Source of the DNA: JANPJV01 sp031425695
GTDB taxonomy: Bacteria; Pseudomonadota; Gammaproteobacteria; Xanthomonadales; SZUA-5
Assembly (NCBI GenBank): GCA_031425695.1
Contig: JANPJV010000121.1
Span: 1 to 6,396, forward strand
Direction: 5' to 3'
DNA length: 6,396 nt
Shown here: positions 1 to 4,435 of the stretch, piece by piece
How the letters are laid out: each line of letters starts with the position of its first letter
Position numbering within the stretch: the first letter of the stretch is position 1
Notes under the pieces: generated by a model
Databases searched by the model: none
What the model saw: the letters and a program-made list of their open reading frames with translations, nothing else
Told to the model about the DNA's origin: nothing
Made by a program: the position numbers and the translations under genes

Positions 1-617
1 GCGAGGTCATCGCGCTGGCTCTCCAGCCCGATGGCAAGCTGGTGCTGGGCGGTGGCGGTAGCTTCACACCCGGCGGCTTCACCACCATCGGCGGGCAGAC
101 CCGCAACGGCATCGCGCGGCTCAATGCCGACGGCAGTCTCGACACTGCGTTCAACCCGGATGCGAATGGCGCCGTGTTCGCGCTGGCCCTCCAGCCTGAT
201 GGCAAGGTGGTGTTGGGCGGTCAGTTCACTACGCTCGGCGGGCAGGCGCGCAACCGCATAGCGCGGCTCGGCACGCCGCAGGCCGCGCTGCAGTCGCTCG
301 ACTTCGTTTTCAACGAAAACAGTGGCGCCACCGTCACCTGGATGCGCGCCGGCGCCGGACCGGAGCTGGCCTTGCCGCCCAATCTGCTGTTTTCTATGGA
401 CGGCAGTACGTATGTGTCGGTGGCCCCCATGCAGCGCATCGCCGGCGGCTGGCGCCTGACCGGATTGGCACCGCCGGCGAATCAGAATTTCTTCCTGCGC
501 GCACGTGGGCAGGTCAGCTCGGGTGCATTCAACGGCTCTGGCGGGCTGGTCGAAAGCACCCGTCAGTTCTTTCTCCTCCTCCCTCCCGACGCCGTCTTCG
601 CGAACGGCTTCGAGTAA
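1..617 (+). CDS. Delta-60 repeat secreted protein, C-terminal part (5' end outside window)
   Basis: The frame is open from base 3 and gives 204 visible residues before TAA. Two delta-60 type repeats are visible. The block ALALQPDGKLVLGG recurs as ALALQPDGKVVLGG exactly 168 bases (56 codons) later, each followed by a GGQxRNxIARL stretch. Such repeats are thought to form beta-propeller-like folds in extracellular proteins. After the repeats comes a module of about 110 residues with the pieces VTWMRAGAGPEL, IAGGWRLTG and LRARG, as commonly follows these repeats. The protein ends PPDAVFANGFE; a short hydrophobic-aromatic tail of this kind is, from memory, frequent on secreted proteins of Lysobacterales and may serve in export or anchoring, but that role is inferred. 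The signal peptide and start are not in the window. A second protein of the same class begins at 5983 on the same strand. Family assignment is firm; ligand and function are unknown. Confidence 0.88.
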   Translation, partial: EVIALALQPDGKLVLGGGGSFTPGGFTTIGGQTRNGIARLNADGSLDTAFNPDANGAVFALALQPDGKVVLGGQFTTLGGQARNRIARLGTPQAALQSLDFVFNENSGATVTWMRAGAGPELALPPNLLFSMDGSTYVSVAPMQRIAGGWRLTGLAPPANQNFFLRARGQVSSGAFNGSGGLVESTRQFFLLLPPDAVFANGFE

Positions 618-646
618 GCGCGGGGCGCCTGCCGTGGCGCGGCGCG

Positions 647-812
647 GTACAGCTTCTCGATCAAAAGCGTTCCGCGCATCGCGCAGACCCACCAAGAGCC
701 TCAGGCGGCGTTTTTCTAATCATTGGATGCACGGCAGGGTTTGGCGAAGCGGACACTGAGATCCTCTGCGGCCAAAGCAGAGCAGGACAGTCAAATTTGA
801 GCCACGCTACGG
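647..812 (-). pseudogene. Decayed 3' end of a paralogue of the 2199-2672 hypothetical gene
   Basis: This stretch aligns along its length with 2147 to about 2325, which covers the 3' flank and C-terminal codons of the intact minus-strand gene at 2199-2672. Read on the minus strand up to TGA at 703-701, the remnant gives VRFAKPCRASND, an in-frame TAG, then KNAA. The intact protein has ARFTKTRRAANQEKNAA at the same place. The match weakens beyond about 760, needs a deletion of roughly 15 bases, and fades near 812; no N-terminal portion is present. The flank after the stop (647-700) is even better conserved than the codons. It is a dead fragment from duplication or from deletion of an adjacent paralogue, now lying between the delta-60 gene and the toxin-antitoxin pair. 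Confidence 0.72.
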
Positions 813-856
813 CCGCAGGGCATGGATTGCGCCACCAACGCAAAGTCCACTCGCGG

Positions 857-896
857 TTGTGAAGCGCATTGCATGTTACTAACATGCACGCATGTT
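857..896 (+). promoter_or_regulatory. Promoter and double-palindrome operator of the toxin-antitoxin pair
   Basis: Two perfect palindromes share a half-site. The first is GCATGTTA (871-878), one base, TAACATGC (880-887). The second is AACATGC (881-887), two bases, GCATGTT (890-896). A plausible sigma-70 promoter overlaps them: TTGTGA (857-862), a 17-base spacer, then TAACAT (880-885), so that a bound repressor would cover the -10 box. Ribbon-helix-helix antitoxins of the VapB/FitA type are known to bind palindromes in their own promoters, and this site sits 21 bases before the antitoxin start. The palindromes are seen directly; the promoter boxes match consensus only 4 of 6 each and the autoregulation is inferred. 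Confidence 0.68.
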
Positions 897-916
897 GGAG
901 GATGAGGGGGTTCGGA

Positions 917-1147
917 ATGTCGGTGATGATCCAGATCCGCAACGTGCCCGATCACGTTCATCGCGTGCTGAAGGCGCGGGCTGCCTTGGGTGGCAAGAGC
1001 CTCAGCGACTTGATCCTGGATGAGCTCACGGCCTTGGCGGCGCTTCCTTCTCCCGACGAACTGCAGGAGCGCTTGCGTTACGCCGAAAGCTTCAAGATGG
1101 ATGCGAGTTCGGCCGAACTGATCCGCCACGAGCGTGACGCTGCATGA
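917..1147 (+). CDS. Ribbon-helix-helix antitoxin (FitA/VapB-like)
   Basis: A 76-residue protein. Residues about 5-37 (IQIRNVPDHVHRVLKARAAL and the following GGKSLSDLILDEL) match the FitA/VapB class of ribbon-helix-helix antitoxins: a short DNA-binding beta strand, then two helices that make the dimer. The remaining 40 charged residues would wrap the toxin's active site. The start at 917 is chosen because AGGGGG (905-910) lies six bases upstream and the fold starts right after. An ATG at 926 is a reasonable alternative; ATG at 902 sits directly against a GGAGG and would add residues unlike the family. It overlaps the toxin start by four bases (ATGA), the usual arrangement for translational coupling. 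It should neutralise the PIN toxin downstream and repress the operon through the palindromes at 871-896. The exact subfamily cannot be set by eye. Confidence 0.85.
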   Translation: MSVMIQIRNVPDHVHRVLKARAALGGKSLSDLILDELTALAALPSPDELQERLRYAESFKMDASSAELIRHERDAA

Positions 1148-1539
1148 GCCGAGTGCTCGTGGTTGACGCGTCGATCGCGGTCGATCTACTTGCCCGATTC
1201 AGGCCAGAACCCATCGAGGAACTGTTGTTTGCGGCCGACACTGTTCTGGCGGCGCCAGCTTTGCTCGACATAGAGGTGATGCAGGCGCTGCGGCGGCTCG
1301 ACCAATCGGGTGCGATCCCAGCGAGTCGCGTCGACTTGATTGAGTCGTTGCGCGCGATCCGGATCCGGCGCTACCCGCACATGGGTCTGCTCGACGTCAT
1401 CTGGGCACTGCGCCGAAACATCACCGCATACGATGCAACTTACGTGGCACTCGCAAAGCAGCTCGGAGCCGTCCTGGTGACTCGTGACACAAAGCTTGCA
1501 GGCGCGCCGGGGCTGGACATCGAGATCGCGACCCCTTGA
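1144..1539 (+). CDS. PIN-domain ribonuclease toxin (VapC/FitB-like)
   Basis: A 131-residue protein, the usual length for a VapC toxin. The acidic residues that hold the metal in PIN domains are all visible: D8 in LVVDASIAVD, E44 in LLDIEVMQALRR, D97 in ITAYDATYVALAKQLGA, and D115 in LVTRDTKL. The domain spans the whole protein. Such toxins cut RNA, often tRNA or rRNA, in a magnesium-dependent way once the antitoxin is degraded; the target here cannot be predicted. The ATG overlaps the antitoxin stop (ATGA at 1144-1147), so translation is probably coupled and the pair expressed from the promoter before 917. No mutation suggests loss of activity. The toxin differs from the broken PIN gene at 1670-1983, which belongs to another subfamily, so the two are not a recent duplication. 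Confidence 0.9.
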   Translation: MSRVLVVDASIAVDLLARFRPEPIEELLFAADTVLAAPALLDIEVMQALRRLDQSGAIPASRVDLIESLRAIRIRRYPHMGLLDVIWALRRNITAYDATYVALAKQLGAVLVTRDTKLAGAPGLDIEIATP

Positions 1540-1669
1540 TCGCGTACGGGTGAGACTTGGGACGGCAAGCTTATGGCGACGTGAGAGCCGAAGCGTCTGG
1601 ACGAGGCCAGACTCGCAACAGCCACTGCCACCAAAGAAAAAGTCGCCCCCAGCCGGCCTTTCCGAATGC
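1540..1669. other. Intergenic spacer with decayed terminator-like repeat at 1637-1663
   Basis: No credible gene lies here. The piece from AAAAA (1637-1641) through the GC-rich block to TTTCCGA (about 1657-1663) resembles the terminator at 2120-2145 with a few substitutions and a one-base gap. On the minus strand it follows directly after the stop of the broken PIN gene, as a terminator would, ending in TTTTT. The stem now has mismatches and looks degraded, so activity is doubtful. Confidence 0.4.
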
Positions 1670-1983
1670 TCAACCCACGAACGGGTTCCGGATCACCAGC
1701 GAATCATCGATGCGCTGTCGGTCCAGCATGTCTTCGGAATAGAGGATCGCGGCACCGGCAAGCTGGGCGGCAGCTAATGATAATCGCGTCATAGATGTGG
1801 CGGCCGGAGCGTATCGCCAGCGAATGGCCGCGCTGGTGGGTCTCGAGCGTCAAGGGCGCCACGGTGCAGATCCTGGAAATGGTATCGAGCGCCTCGCCAA
1901 TTTCGGCCCAGGAAAGACGCTGCTTGTGTAACGCGACCGCGGCAAACTCGTTCAGTACCTGGACGCTGACGATGCCGCGGCGT
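1670..1983 (-). pseudogene. Broken PIN-domain toxin (VapC family): frameshifted, N-terminus lost
   Basis: The minus strand reads GIVSVQVLNEFAAVALHKQR, then LSWAEIGEALDTISRI, TVAPLTLETHQRG and RHIYDAII. In that frame the rest is nonsense. Removing one base (the T near 1775 on the plus strand) restores AAAQLAGAAILYSEDM and IDDSLVIRNPFVG followed by TGA at 1672-1670. This pattern (VSVQVLNEF, YDA, SEDM, NPF ending) is typical of a VapC-type PIN subfamily. It keeps three acidic active-site positions (E of NEF, D of YDA, D of SEDM). About 30 N-terminal residues, including the first catalytic aspartate, are missing; the homology stops within ten bases of a BIME-like repeat at 1991. No antitoxin is visible upstream. 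A one-base sequencing error could explain the frameshift but not the missing start. Confidence 0.82.
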
Positions 1984-1990
1984 CAGCTTG

Positions 1991-2078
1991 ATTTGGAGCG
2001 CGGCCATTGGCGCCGCTTTGGATTGCTTTTGCTGGATTGACCGAAGGCATCCAAAGCGCGGCTCGCCGAACTCCAAAT
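1991..2078. repeat. BIME-like inverted repeat pair 1 (REP-like elements A and B)
   Basis: Element A (1991-2023) reads ATTTGGAG, a GC stem (GCGGC at 2000-2004 with GCCGC at 2012-2016), then CTTTGGAT. Element B (2049-2078) is the same unit in reverse: ATCCAAAG, stem CGGC/GCCG (2059-2068), AACTCCAAAT. The two face each other across 25 bases. A second pair with the same organisation, size and sequence lies at 3160-3248. Short GC hairpins with conserved flanks in head-to-head pairs between genes match the description of REP/BIME sequences, which are moved or kept by RAYT transposases. No RAYT gene is in the window. The pair begins exactly where the broken PIN gene ends. Confidence 0.75.
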
Positions 2079-2086
2079 TCGTCCAC

Positions 2087-2112
2087 GCGCTACGCGCCAT
2101 TTCGCGGACCCA
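2087..2112. repeat. Third copy of the GCGC-N3-GCGC / GACCCAC motif
   Basis: GCGC-TAC-GCGC (2087-2097) is followed by GACCCACAA (2107 onward). The same order occurs at 2174-2193 (GCGC-ATA-GCGC, then AGACCCACAAAAG) and 674-695 (GCGC-ATC-GCGC, then AGACCCACCAAG). In all three cases the motif is near the 3' side of the hypothetical gene or its remnant. Its function is unknown; it may be a leftover of another duplicated 3' flank. Confidence 0.4.
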
Positions 2113-2119
2113 CAATAGG

Positions 2120-2143
2120 AAAAAGCCGCTCCAGGCGGCCTTT
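2120..2143 (-). terminator. Rho-independent terminator of the minus-strand hypothetical gene
   Basis: Read on the minus strand, GCCGC, a five-base loop, GCGGC, then TTTTT. The stem is perfect and the T run follows immediately. It lies about 55 bases past the stop at 2199 and in the right direction. The other side carries CTTTCC, so weak activity on the plus strand is possible. A degraded relative lies at 1637-1663. Confidence 0.7.
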
Positions 2144-2146
2144 CCG

Positions 2147-2198
2147 ATACAGCTCTGAGATCAAAAGCGTCCGCGCATAGCGCAGACCCACAAAAGCG
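2147..2198. repeat. Conserved 3' flank block shared with 647-700
   Basis: The stretch directly after the stop of the 2199-2672 gene is nearly the same as 647-700, including ATCAAAAGCG, the GCGC-N3-GCGC hairpin (2174-2184) and AGACCCAC. It is noncoding in both places, yet better preserved than the neighbouring codons of the remnant. This could reflect recent duplication, or a conserved 3' untranslated element. Confidence 0.55.
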
Positions 2199-2672
2199 TC
2201 AGGCGGCGTTCTTCTCCTGGTTGGCCGCACGGCGGGTTTTGGTGAAACGGGCTCCGAGTTCTTTGCGGAACTCGTTCAAGCCCTCGGAACGGCCGACCAT
2301 TTTGAGCAACCCGTAGCCTTGCGTGGCTACCTGCATGGCATCGGCACCGAGTGCGAATTCGGTGTCGTCCATCTTCGAGAGGAGCCGCGAGAGACGGATC
2401 GAACGGGGTTTGAGGCGATCGCGGGCAGCGAGATCGCGTTGGGCTTCTGCGACGTCCAGGTTGGGCGGGACGACCTGCGGGTTCTCGCTCAGGATCCGCA
2501 GGGCTTGTCGGCAGAAGGCTTCCGACTTGTCGCCCATGGAGAAAGCCCGGCTCTTTGCACTCGGTTCGATGGACACCAAGCCGGAGAGGGCGGTTTCGAG
2601 TTGGGTCAAGGCCGCATCGATCACACCGATCTGGTCGTCGGTCAGGTTGAGGGTGGCGAGGTTCTTGTTCAT
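2199..2672 (-). CDS. Conserved hypothetical protein, 157 aa, mostly helical
   Basis: A 157-residue protein on the minus strand. It begins MNKNLATLNLTDDQIGVIDA and contains MGDKSEAFCRQALRIL, NPQVVPPNLDVAEAQRDL, DDTEFALGADAM and GYGLLKMVG, ending KTRRAANQEKNAA. I recognise this as resembling a widespread family of small uncharacterised proteins with the MGDKSEAFCRQ signature and no known function. Nothing suggests a signal peptide or membrane segment, so it is probably cytosolic; the sequence is rich in helix formers. The start at 2672 is chosen because AAGGAG (2687-2682) lies nine bases upstream; the longer frame up to 2780 lacks a ribosome site and a family match, and the ATG six codons... 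more exactly the Met two codons upstream sits directly on the AAGGAG. A terminator follows at 2120-2143. A decayed paralogous 3' end lies at 647-812, so the family was present in more than one copy here. Confidence 0.8.
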   Translation of the reverse strand: MNKNLATLNLTDDQIGVIDAALTQLETALSGLVSIEPSAKSRAFSMGDKSEAFCRQALRILSENPQVVPPNLDVAEAQRDLAARDRLKPRSIRLSRLLSKMDDTEFALGADAMQVATQGYGLLKMVGRSEGLNEFRKELGARFTKTRRAANQEKNAA

Positions 2673-2722
2673 GGTTTGCATCTCCTTTGAGGTTTCCGGG
2701 TGCGGCCATTTGCCGTTCCGGT

Positions 2723-2738
2723 GTGCCGTTTTCGGCAC
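2723..2738 (-). other. Perfect hairpin in the leader of the 157-aa gene
   Basis: GTGCCG (2723-2728), TTTT, CGGCAC (2733-2738) makes a six-base stem, about 50 bases upstream of the start at 2672 on the minus strand. It could be a leader structure or an operator. No clear promoter boxes were found around it. The meaning is unknown. Confidence 0.4.
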
Positions 2739-2889
2739 GGATGCAATACTCAGGTCGCGCCGTCTCGCCGGCAGAGACAAAACTCTACCGATCGTCGTAA
2801 AGTACCTGAGGAGTGCGTTTCAACGAGCCGCAGAGGTTGGTGCGACGATGCCGAGAGCGAAATTGATGCTCACGACCACGCCGACGGTC

Positions 2890-3085
2890 TTCTCGAGAAC
2901 CATTTTCGTCCTCGGGTGAACGATGAGCCGTTCATCGATGAACGAAATTCGTTCTCGCCACAACGCTGGAGCGTTGAGCGAAGGACGACTACGTTGGAGT
3001 GAACACGGTGGATCGTTCACCGGCGAACGACGGTGGTTCTTACGTCGACGGCGAACCGTGTTCACGGCGACGGATTCGGTTCTCG
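2890..3085. repeat. GTTC/GAAC palindrome cluster, two related units
   Basis: Perfect palindromes follow each other: TTCTCGAGAA (2890-2899), GTTCATCGATGAAC (2930-2943), GAACGAA-A-TTCGTTC (2940-2954) and CAACGCT-GG-AGCGTTG (2961-2976). A second unit begins GTGAAC at 2999 and continues GTTCACCGGCGAAC at 3015-3028. In both units GTTC, GAAC and GTTC are separated by exactly six and then seven bases (2930/2940/2951 and 3015/3025/3036), and both are preceded by GTGAAC (2916 and 2999). The 8-mer GGTTCTCG occurs four times between 2895 and 3257, once reversed. The spacing of about one helical turn suggests protein binding sites, but no binder is known. Confidence 0.65.
2999..3065. repeat. 11-bp perfect inverted repeat (GTGAACACGGT)
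   Basis: GTGAACACGGT (2999-3009) and its exact complement ACCGTGTTCAC (3055-3065) enclose 45 bases that contain the smaller CGTTC/GAACG hairpin at 3014-3028. The whole could fold as a long stem with an inner stem, or be a spaced pair of binding sites. No T run follows, so it is not an intrinsic terminator. Confidence 0.55.
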
Positions 3086-3159
3086 CGTCAACGGCAACGC
3101 GTACGCACGAAGACGGAAATCGTCAATGCATCGACGACACCAGGTTCTCGCGAGCAGCA

Positions 3160-3248
3160 ATTTGGAGTGCGGCGCCATGCGCCGCGTTGGATGGTCCTAC
3201 CCGACGAGCAAAGGCATCCAAAGCGGCGCAAAGCGCCGCACTCCAAAT
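3160..3248. repeat. BIME-like inverted repeat pair 2 (REP-like elements C and D)
   Basis: Element C (3160-3192) reads ATTTGGAGT, stem GCGGCGC (3169-3175), loop CAT, stem GCGCCGC (3179-3185), then GTTGGAT. Element D (3216-3248) is the reverse: ATCCAAAG, GCGGCGC (3223-3229), loop AAA, GCGCCGC (3233-3239), ACTCCAAAT. Stems are perfect over seven bases. The pair is 89 bp long, against 88 bp for the pair at 1991-2078. The direct repeat AGGTTCTCGC borders it at 3142-3151 and 3249-3258. The position directly before the WYL gene may affect its expression. Confidence 0.78.
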
Positions 3249-3285
3249 AGGTTCTCGCTTCGAGCCCAGTCACCAGGAGACCTAC

Positions 3286-4248
3286 ATGGACCGCACCGAA
3301 CGGGTTGCCTTGCTGCATGGTCTGCTGAGCACGCATCGTCGGGGTCTCAGCCAGGAGCGGCTGATGCGCGAGATCGCGTGTTCGCGGGCACAACTGTATC
3401 GAGACCTGAATTTCATGCGCGATACGCTGGGCGCGCCGATCGTGCGGGAGGGGGATCCCGTGCGCTTGTGGCGCTACACGAGCGACGCGGCGGGCACGTT
3501 CCAGTTGCCCGGCATGTGGATGAATGCCGACGAGCTGTACGCGCTGCTGCTGTCGCAGCAGGTGTTGCAACGGAGTGGCGACGGCCTGTTCGGGCAGGCG
3601 CTGGGACCGCTGCAGCCGCGCATCCATGCGCTGCTGGGTGATCGCGCGTTCCGGCTGGACCGCCTGCGTGTGTTGCGCACGCAGGCCCGCCAGGGCGATC
3701 CGACGGTGTTCCGCCTGGTCACTGAAGCGGTGCTCGCGGGACGCCAACTTTCCTTCGAGTACCGCGCCCGTTCCACCGGTCGTGTGAGCGAGAAACTGGT
3801 CTCGCCGCAGCGGCTGATCCACCACCGCGACAACTGGTATCTCGACGCCTTCGACGCCAAGCGAGCGAGCCTCGGTCGATTCGCGCTGGATCGCATCTCG
3901 AACCCGCAAATCCTGCCTGAGGCCGCGATCGACCTTCCGGCAGCCGAGCTCGATGCGCACCAGGACGCCGGATACGGGATCTTCGCCGGGCCTGATACAT
4001 CGACGGCGGTGATCCGGTTCACGCCCCACGCGGCGCGCTGGGTGGCCGACGAGAACTGGCATCCGAAACAGCGCCAGCGGACGTTGGCGGATGGCAGCCT
4101 GGAGCTGAGCATTCCGTATGCGAGCTCGCGCGAGTTGTTGATGGACGTGCAGCGCTATGGCGCGGATGCGGAAATCGTCGCGCCGCCGGAATTGCGGGAA
4201 GAGATGATGGTGATGCTGGCGGCGGCGATGGAGCGGTATAGGGGTTAG
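3286..4248 (+). CDS. WYL-domain transcriptional regulator (YafY/PafC-like)
   Basis: A 320-residue protein with the usual architecture of YafY-type WYL regulators. Residues about 3-60 form a winged helix-turn-helix (RVALLHGLLSTHRRGLSQER, then CSRAQLYRDLNFMRD as recognition part). Residues about 142-207 are the WYL domain, with VSPQRLIHHRDNWYLDAFD (N183-W184-Y185-L186) and GRFALDRI. Residues about 240-318 fit the C-terminal WCX extension (AVIRFTPHAARWV, IPYASSRELLMDVQRYG). WYL domains sense nucleic acid or nucleotide ligands, and such regulators often control DNA-damage responses or phage defence. The start at 3286 has AGGAG six bases upstream (3274-3279 region); the open frame extends back to 2923 but crosses noncoding repeats and is rejected. 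No defence gene is visible next to it, and the target is unknown. The repeat cluster at 2890-3085 may include its binding sites. Confidence 0.92.
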   Translation: MDRTERVALLHGLLSTHRRGLSQERLMREIACSRAQLYRDLNFMRDTLGAPIVREGDPVRLWRYTSDAAGTFQLPGMWMNADELYALLLSQQVLQRSGDGLFGQALGPLQPRIHALLGDRAFRLDRLRVLRTQARQGDPTVFRLVTEAVLAGRQLSFEYRARSTGRVSEKLVSPQRLIHHRDNWYLDAFDAKRASLGRFALDRISNPQILPEAAIDLPAAELDAHQDAGYGIFAGPDTSTAVIRFTPHAARWVADENWHPKQRQRTLADGSLELSIPYASSRELLMDVQRYGADAEIVAPPELREEMMVMLAAAMERYRG

Positions 4249-4264
4249 GGGAGGCGCACAAACG

Positions 4265-4420
4265 GGCCGATGCGGTGCAGGTTCCAAGGCGCTCCTGGAT
4301 ACGAACGCGAGTGCCGGCACCGATGTCGTCGAATTCAACATTCCGTCCACGGATGCGGGATTCCAGTCCACGAGTGGGCACAGGCGAATCGATGTCTCCA
4401 GTGCGGCCTTGCCGCAGCCG
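4265..4420 (+). pseudogene. Remnant of a CSLREA-type secreted beta-helix protein
   Basis: The plus frame starting at 4265 reads GRCGAGSKALLDTNASAGTD, then VVEFNIPSTDAGFQSTSG and RIDVSSAALPQP. This resembles the region after the CSLREA motif in secreted bacterial proteins with parallel beta-helix repeats, where LxDANANAGTDxxxFNIP and a later SALP are typical. Only about 50 residues remain, with no start, signal peptide or ribosome site, and the CSLREA core itself appears blurred to RCGAGSKA. The frame runs without a stop into the acetyltransferase at 4436, which is probably chance joining. The call rests on remembered family patterns, so it needs a profile search. Confidence 0.5.
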
Positions 4421-4422
4421 CG

Positions 4423-4428
4423 TAGAAT
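4423..4428 (+). promoter_or_regulatory. Candidate -10 box of the acetyltransferase gene
   Basis: TAGAAT matches the sigma-70 -10 consensus at five of six positions. Transcription would start about seven bases later, at or next to the ATG at 4436, which implies a leaderless or very short-leader mRNA. No good -35 box is seen at the expected distance, so the promoter is provisional. Confidence 0.45.
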
Positions 4429-4435
4429 TTGCGCC

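Larger units (their letters stand above)
2673..3285. other. 613-base divergent intergenic region, repeat-rich, no gene supported
   Basis: This gap separates the minus-strand hypothetical gene from the plus-strand WYL regulator. Several frames stay open through it, but only because of base composition; none has a recognisable product or ribosome site. It holds the hairpin at 2723-2738, a dense cluster of GTTC and GAAC words (2890-3085), further GGTTCTCG copies at 3143 and 3251, and a BIME-like pair at 3160-3248. Promoters for both flanking genes should lie here, but no convincing boxes were seen. Confidence 0.6.

Noticed and set aside
625..640. Terminator after the first delta-60 gene
   Set aside because: GCGCC and GGCGC form a five-base stem with a six-base loop, but no T run follows. 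In DNA this GC-rich such a stem is expected by chance.
2820..2904. Small minus-strand peptide starting MVLEKTVGVVVSINFALG
   Set aside because: It looks hydrophobic and protein-like for 27 residues, but it has no ribosome site and no recognisable family, and it lies in the divergent intergenic region.
2890..3260. CRISPR array
   Set aside because: The repeats are short, palindromic and unevenly spaced, without regular unique spacers or cas genes.
2923..3285. N-terminal extension of the WYL protein by 121 residues
   Set aside because: The frame is open but crosses the palindrome cluster and the BIME-like pair. The family fold starts at MDRTERVALL (3286), which has its own AGGAG.
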